Shown here: positions 62,124-64,000 of the stretch, piece after piece | How positions within the stretch are numbered: the first letter of the stretch is position 1 | Layout of the letters: every line of letters begins with the position of its first letter | From: Cryobacterium sp. PAMC25264 | GTDB taxonomy: Bacteria; Actinomycetota; Actinomycetes; Actinomycetales; Microbacteriaceae | Direction of reading: 5' to 3' | NCBI RefSeq assembly: GCF_019443325.1 | Contig: NZ_CP080383.1 | Coordinates: forward strand, 3,968,001 to 4,032,000 | DNA: 64,000 nucleotides | The notes under the pieces: generated by a model | Seen by the model: only the letters and a program-made list of their open reading frames with translations | Database searches by the model: none | What the model was told of the DNA's origin: nothing | Position numbers and translations under genes: made by a program

Positions 62124-64000
62124 GCGCCGGCGTCTCGAACAGCGGAGTGGGCGCGACCGATCGTTGGTCGGGCGAGCGGGCACCTCACGAGGTCTCGACA
62201 AGCTCGACCACCGACGCGCCCCGCTGGGTGCGCTGGCCCGCGGCGCACACCCTCGCCGACGGCACCGAAAGCCTGCCCGCCGACGCCGCCCGCATCGGCT
62301 ACGGCGCCGACTACAACCCCGAGCAGTGGCCCGAAGAGGTCTGGGCCGACGACATGCGCCTCATGCGCGAGGCCGGCGTCAACATCGTCTCCGTCGGCAT
62401 CTTCTCCTGGGCGCTGCTGCAGCCCACGCCTGACAGCTGGGATTTCGGCTGGCTCGACCGTGCCATCGACCTGCTGCACGCCAACGGCATCGCCGTGGAC
62501 CTGGCCACCGCCACCGCCAGCCCGCCGCCGTGGCTCACCGAACTGCACCCCGAGGTGCTGCCGGTGAACCGCCTCGGCGAGACCATCTGGCCCGGCGGCC
62601 GCCAGCAGTGGCGCCCCACCTCGCCCGTCTTCCGTCGGTACGCGCTCGCGCTGGTCGAGAAAATGGCCGAGCGCTACGCCGACCACCCGGCCCTGTCGAT
62701 GTGGCATATCAGCAACGAGCTCGGCTGCCACAACGTCTACGACTATTCGGATGACGCCGCGCGCGCCTTCCGCACGTGGCTCGAAGCCCGCTACGGCACA
62801 CTCACCGAACTCAACCGGGCCTGGGGAACGGCGTTCTGGTCGCAGAACTACTCGTCCTGGAACCAAATTCTGCCGCCACGGCTGGCCGCGACACATCCCA
62901 ACCCCACCCAGCAGCTCGACTTCGCCCGGTTCTCCAGCGACGCGCTCAAGGATTACCTTGTCGCCGAGCGGGAGATCCTGCGCCGGGCGACCCCGGAGGT
63001 GCCGATCACCACGAACTTCATGGTGATGGGCGAGACCCGCGGCATGGACTACGCCGACTGGGCCGCCGAGGTGGACCTGGTCTCCAACGACCACTACCTG
63101 CTCGTGGCCGACCCGACCGCGTTCGAAGAACTCTCCTTCTCGGCCAACCTCACCGGCCAGATTGCCGGGCGGGAACCGTGGTTCCTCATGGAGCACTCCA
63201 CCAGCGCCGTCAACTGGCAGCCGGTGAACCAGGCCAAGACCCCGGGGCAACTGCGCCGCGACAGCCTGACCCACCTGGCGCACGGCGCCGACGCGATCTG
63301 CTTCTTCCAGTGGCGCCAGTCCCTGGCCGGCGCCGAGAAGTTCCACTCCGCGATGCTGCCGCACGCGGGGGAGGACAGCTCGGTGTTCCGGAGCGTGTCC
63401 CGCTTCGGCGGCGAGCTCGGGCGGTTGGCCGAGGTGGCGGGCAGTCGCACGAAGCAGGCGCGCATCGGCATCCTCTTCGACTGGGACTCCTGGTGGGCGT
63501 CCGAGCTCGACTCGCACCCCACCGAGCTGCTCCGCTACAAGGCCGAGGCCATGGCCTGGTACACCGCGGCGCTGGCCAACGGCCTGCAGGCCGACATCGT
63601 GCCGGCCCGCTCGGTGCTTAACGGCCAAGGGCTCTCCGGTTACGACCTGGTGATCGCGCCGATGCTCTACATCGTGCCGCAGCCGCTGGCGGATGCGCTG
63701 GCCGACTACACCCGTACCGGCGGCCACCTCGTGGTCGGCGTGTTCTCCGGCATCGCCGACGCCGACGACCACATCCACCGCGGCGGCTACCCGGGCGCGT
63801 TCCGCGACCTGCTCGGCGTGCGCGCCGAGGAATTCGGCGGACTGCTCGCCGGCCAGACCGTGGCCCTGTCCGGCGACCTGCCGGCCGGCTCCACCGGATC
63901 GCTGCTCACCCACGACGTGTCTGTCGCCGCGGACGTCGACGTGCTCGCCCGCTTCGACGACGGCCCGTTCCCCGGCGTGCCCGCCATCACCGGCCGCACC
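62120..64000 (+). CDS. Beta-galactosidase, GH42 (partial, runs off the window)
   Basis: At least 627 codons are open to the window end. The GH42 core begins G-Y-G-A-D-Y-N-P-E-Q-W-P-E-E-V-W near residue 62. The acid/base is E200 in H-I-S-N-E-L-G-C-H and the nucleophile is E358 in F-L-M-E-H-S-T-S. There is no signal peptide. ATG 62120 overlaps the GH51 stop; a GTG at 62228 is an alternative. The first 38 or so residues include a copy of the dispersed intergenic repeat. With GH51 it points to arabinogalactan-derived oligosaccharides. Confidence 0.92.
   Translation, partial: MSAGVSNSGVGATDRWSGERAPHEVSTSSTTDAPRWVRWPAAHTLADGTESLPADAARIGYGADYNPEQWPEEVWADDMRLMREAGVNIVSVGIFSWALLQPTPDSWDFGWLDRAIDLLHANGIAVDLATATASPPPWLTELHPEVLPVNRLGETIWPGGRQQWRPTSPVFRRYALALVEKMAERYADHPALSMWHISNELGCHNVYDYSDDAARAFRTWLEARYGTLTELNRAWGTAFWSQNYSSWNQILPPRLAATHPNPTQQLDFARFSSDALKDYLVAEREILRRATPEVPITTNFMVMGETRGMDYADWAAEVDLVSNDHYLLVADPTAFEELSFSANLTGQIAGREPWFLMEHSTSAVNWQPVNQAKTPGQLRRDSLTHLAHGADAICFFQWRQSLAGAEKFHSAMLPHAGEDSSVFRSVSRFGGELGRLAEVAGSRTKQARIGILFDWDSWWASELDSHPTELLRYKAEAMAWYTAALANGLQADIVPARSVLNGQGLSGYDLVIAPMLYIVPQPLADALADYTRTGGHLVVGVFSGIADADDHIHRGGYPGAFRDLLGVRAEEFGGLLAGQTVALSGDLPAGSTGSLLTHDVSVAADVDVLARFDDGPFPGVPAITGRT
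62186..62213. repeat. Dispersed TCGAC-type repeat inside the GH42 coding sequence
   Basis: GGTCTCGACAAGCTCGACC lies in frame in the N-terminal extension and is translated as E-V-S-T-S-S-T-T. The flanking CCTCACGA is also like the context of intergenic copies. Confidence 0.7.

Overview
The window is a high-GC actinobacterial chromosome segment, most likely from the family Microbacteriaceae. A psychrotolerant Cryobacterium-like organism is my inference. It rests on the codon usage, the TANNNT promoters placed for leaderless mRNAs, a sortase-E-type LAETG anchor, a DUF3494 ice-binding protein, and a dispersed intergenic repeat with the core GGTCTCGACARGCTCGACC.

Layout. 1-3153: a membrane-anchored DsbA-like protein (cut by the window edge), an Eis-like acetyltransferase and a glycerate kinase. 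3206-9708: arabino-oligosaccharide cassette 1 (LacI regulator, lipoprotein sugar binder, two permeases, GH51 arabinofuranosidase). 9995-22779: the pentose block, with xylulokinase (xylB), an IS110 element, an ice-binding surface protein and a MarR regulator lodged between xylB and xylA, then xylose isomerase, a ChvE/MmsA/MmsB-type monosaccharide ABC importer and a ROK repressor. 23021-31399: a xyloglucan-oligosaccharide-like cassette (LacI, sugar binder, two permeases, GH31 alpha-xylosidase, and a GH1 beta-glucosidase broken by a one-base frameshift). 31480-33793: an SDR epimerase divergent from a second ROK regulator. 33984-47833: an MFS pump, an RsbQ-like hydrolase coupled to a PAS-GAF-GGDEF diguanylate cyclase, a PAP2 phosphatase, a saccharopine-dehydrogenase-like protein, small membrane proteins, an FAD oxidoreductase, a GNAT protein, a KtrAB-type potassium system and an MFS exporter. 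48034-48336: tRNA-Ser(GGA) and the SRP 4.5S RNA. 48542-54425: phosphoketolase-pta-ackA. 54731-55841: a YccF protein and a frameshifted CinA-like gene. 55951-64000: arabinoside cassette 2 (LacI, two permeases, sugar binder, GH51 arabinofuranosidase, GH42 beta-galactosidase running off the window).

How it fits together. The three oligosaccharide importers and their cytoplasmic glycosidases would release arabinose, xylose, glucose and galactose. XylA and XylB would make xylulose-5-phosphate. Phosphoketolase, Pta and AckA could then turn it into acetyl-phosphate, acetyl-CoA or acetate with ATP gain. Each LacI gene has palindromic operators of its own sequence type nearby. A different motif, ATTTGT-N11-ACAWAT and close variants, occurs upstream of xylB, xylA, the xyloglucan LacI gene and the second ROK/epimerase pair. 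I propose it as the operator of the two ROK paralogues, whose predicted recognition helices are nearly identical.

The most notable points are this ROK operator set, the RsbQ-like/diguanylate cyclase pair, strong stem-loops after all four sugar-binding-protein genes, a possible IS110 bridge-RNA region, near-identical 38-bp palindromes flanking an MFS gene, a dispersed repeat lying inside the GH42 coding sequence, and two genes broken by loss of one G in a G run.
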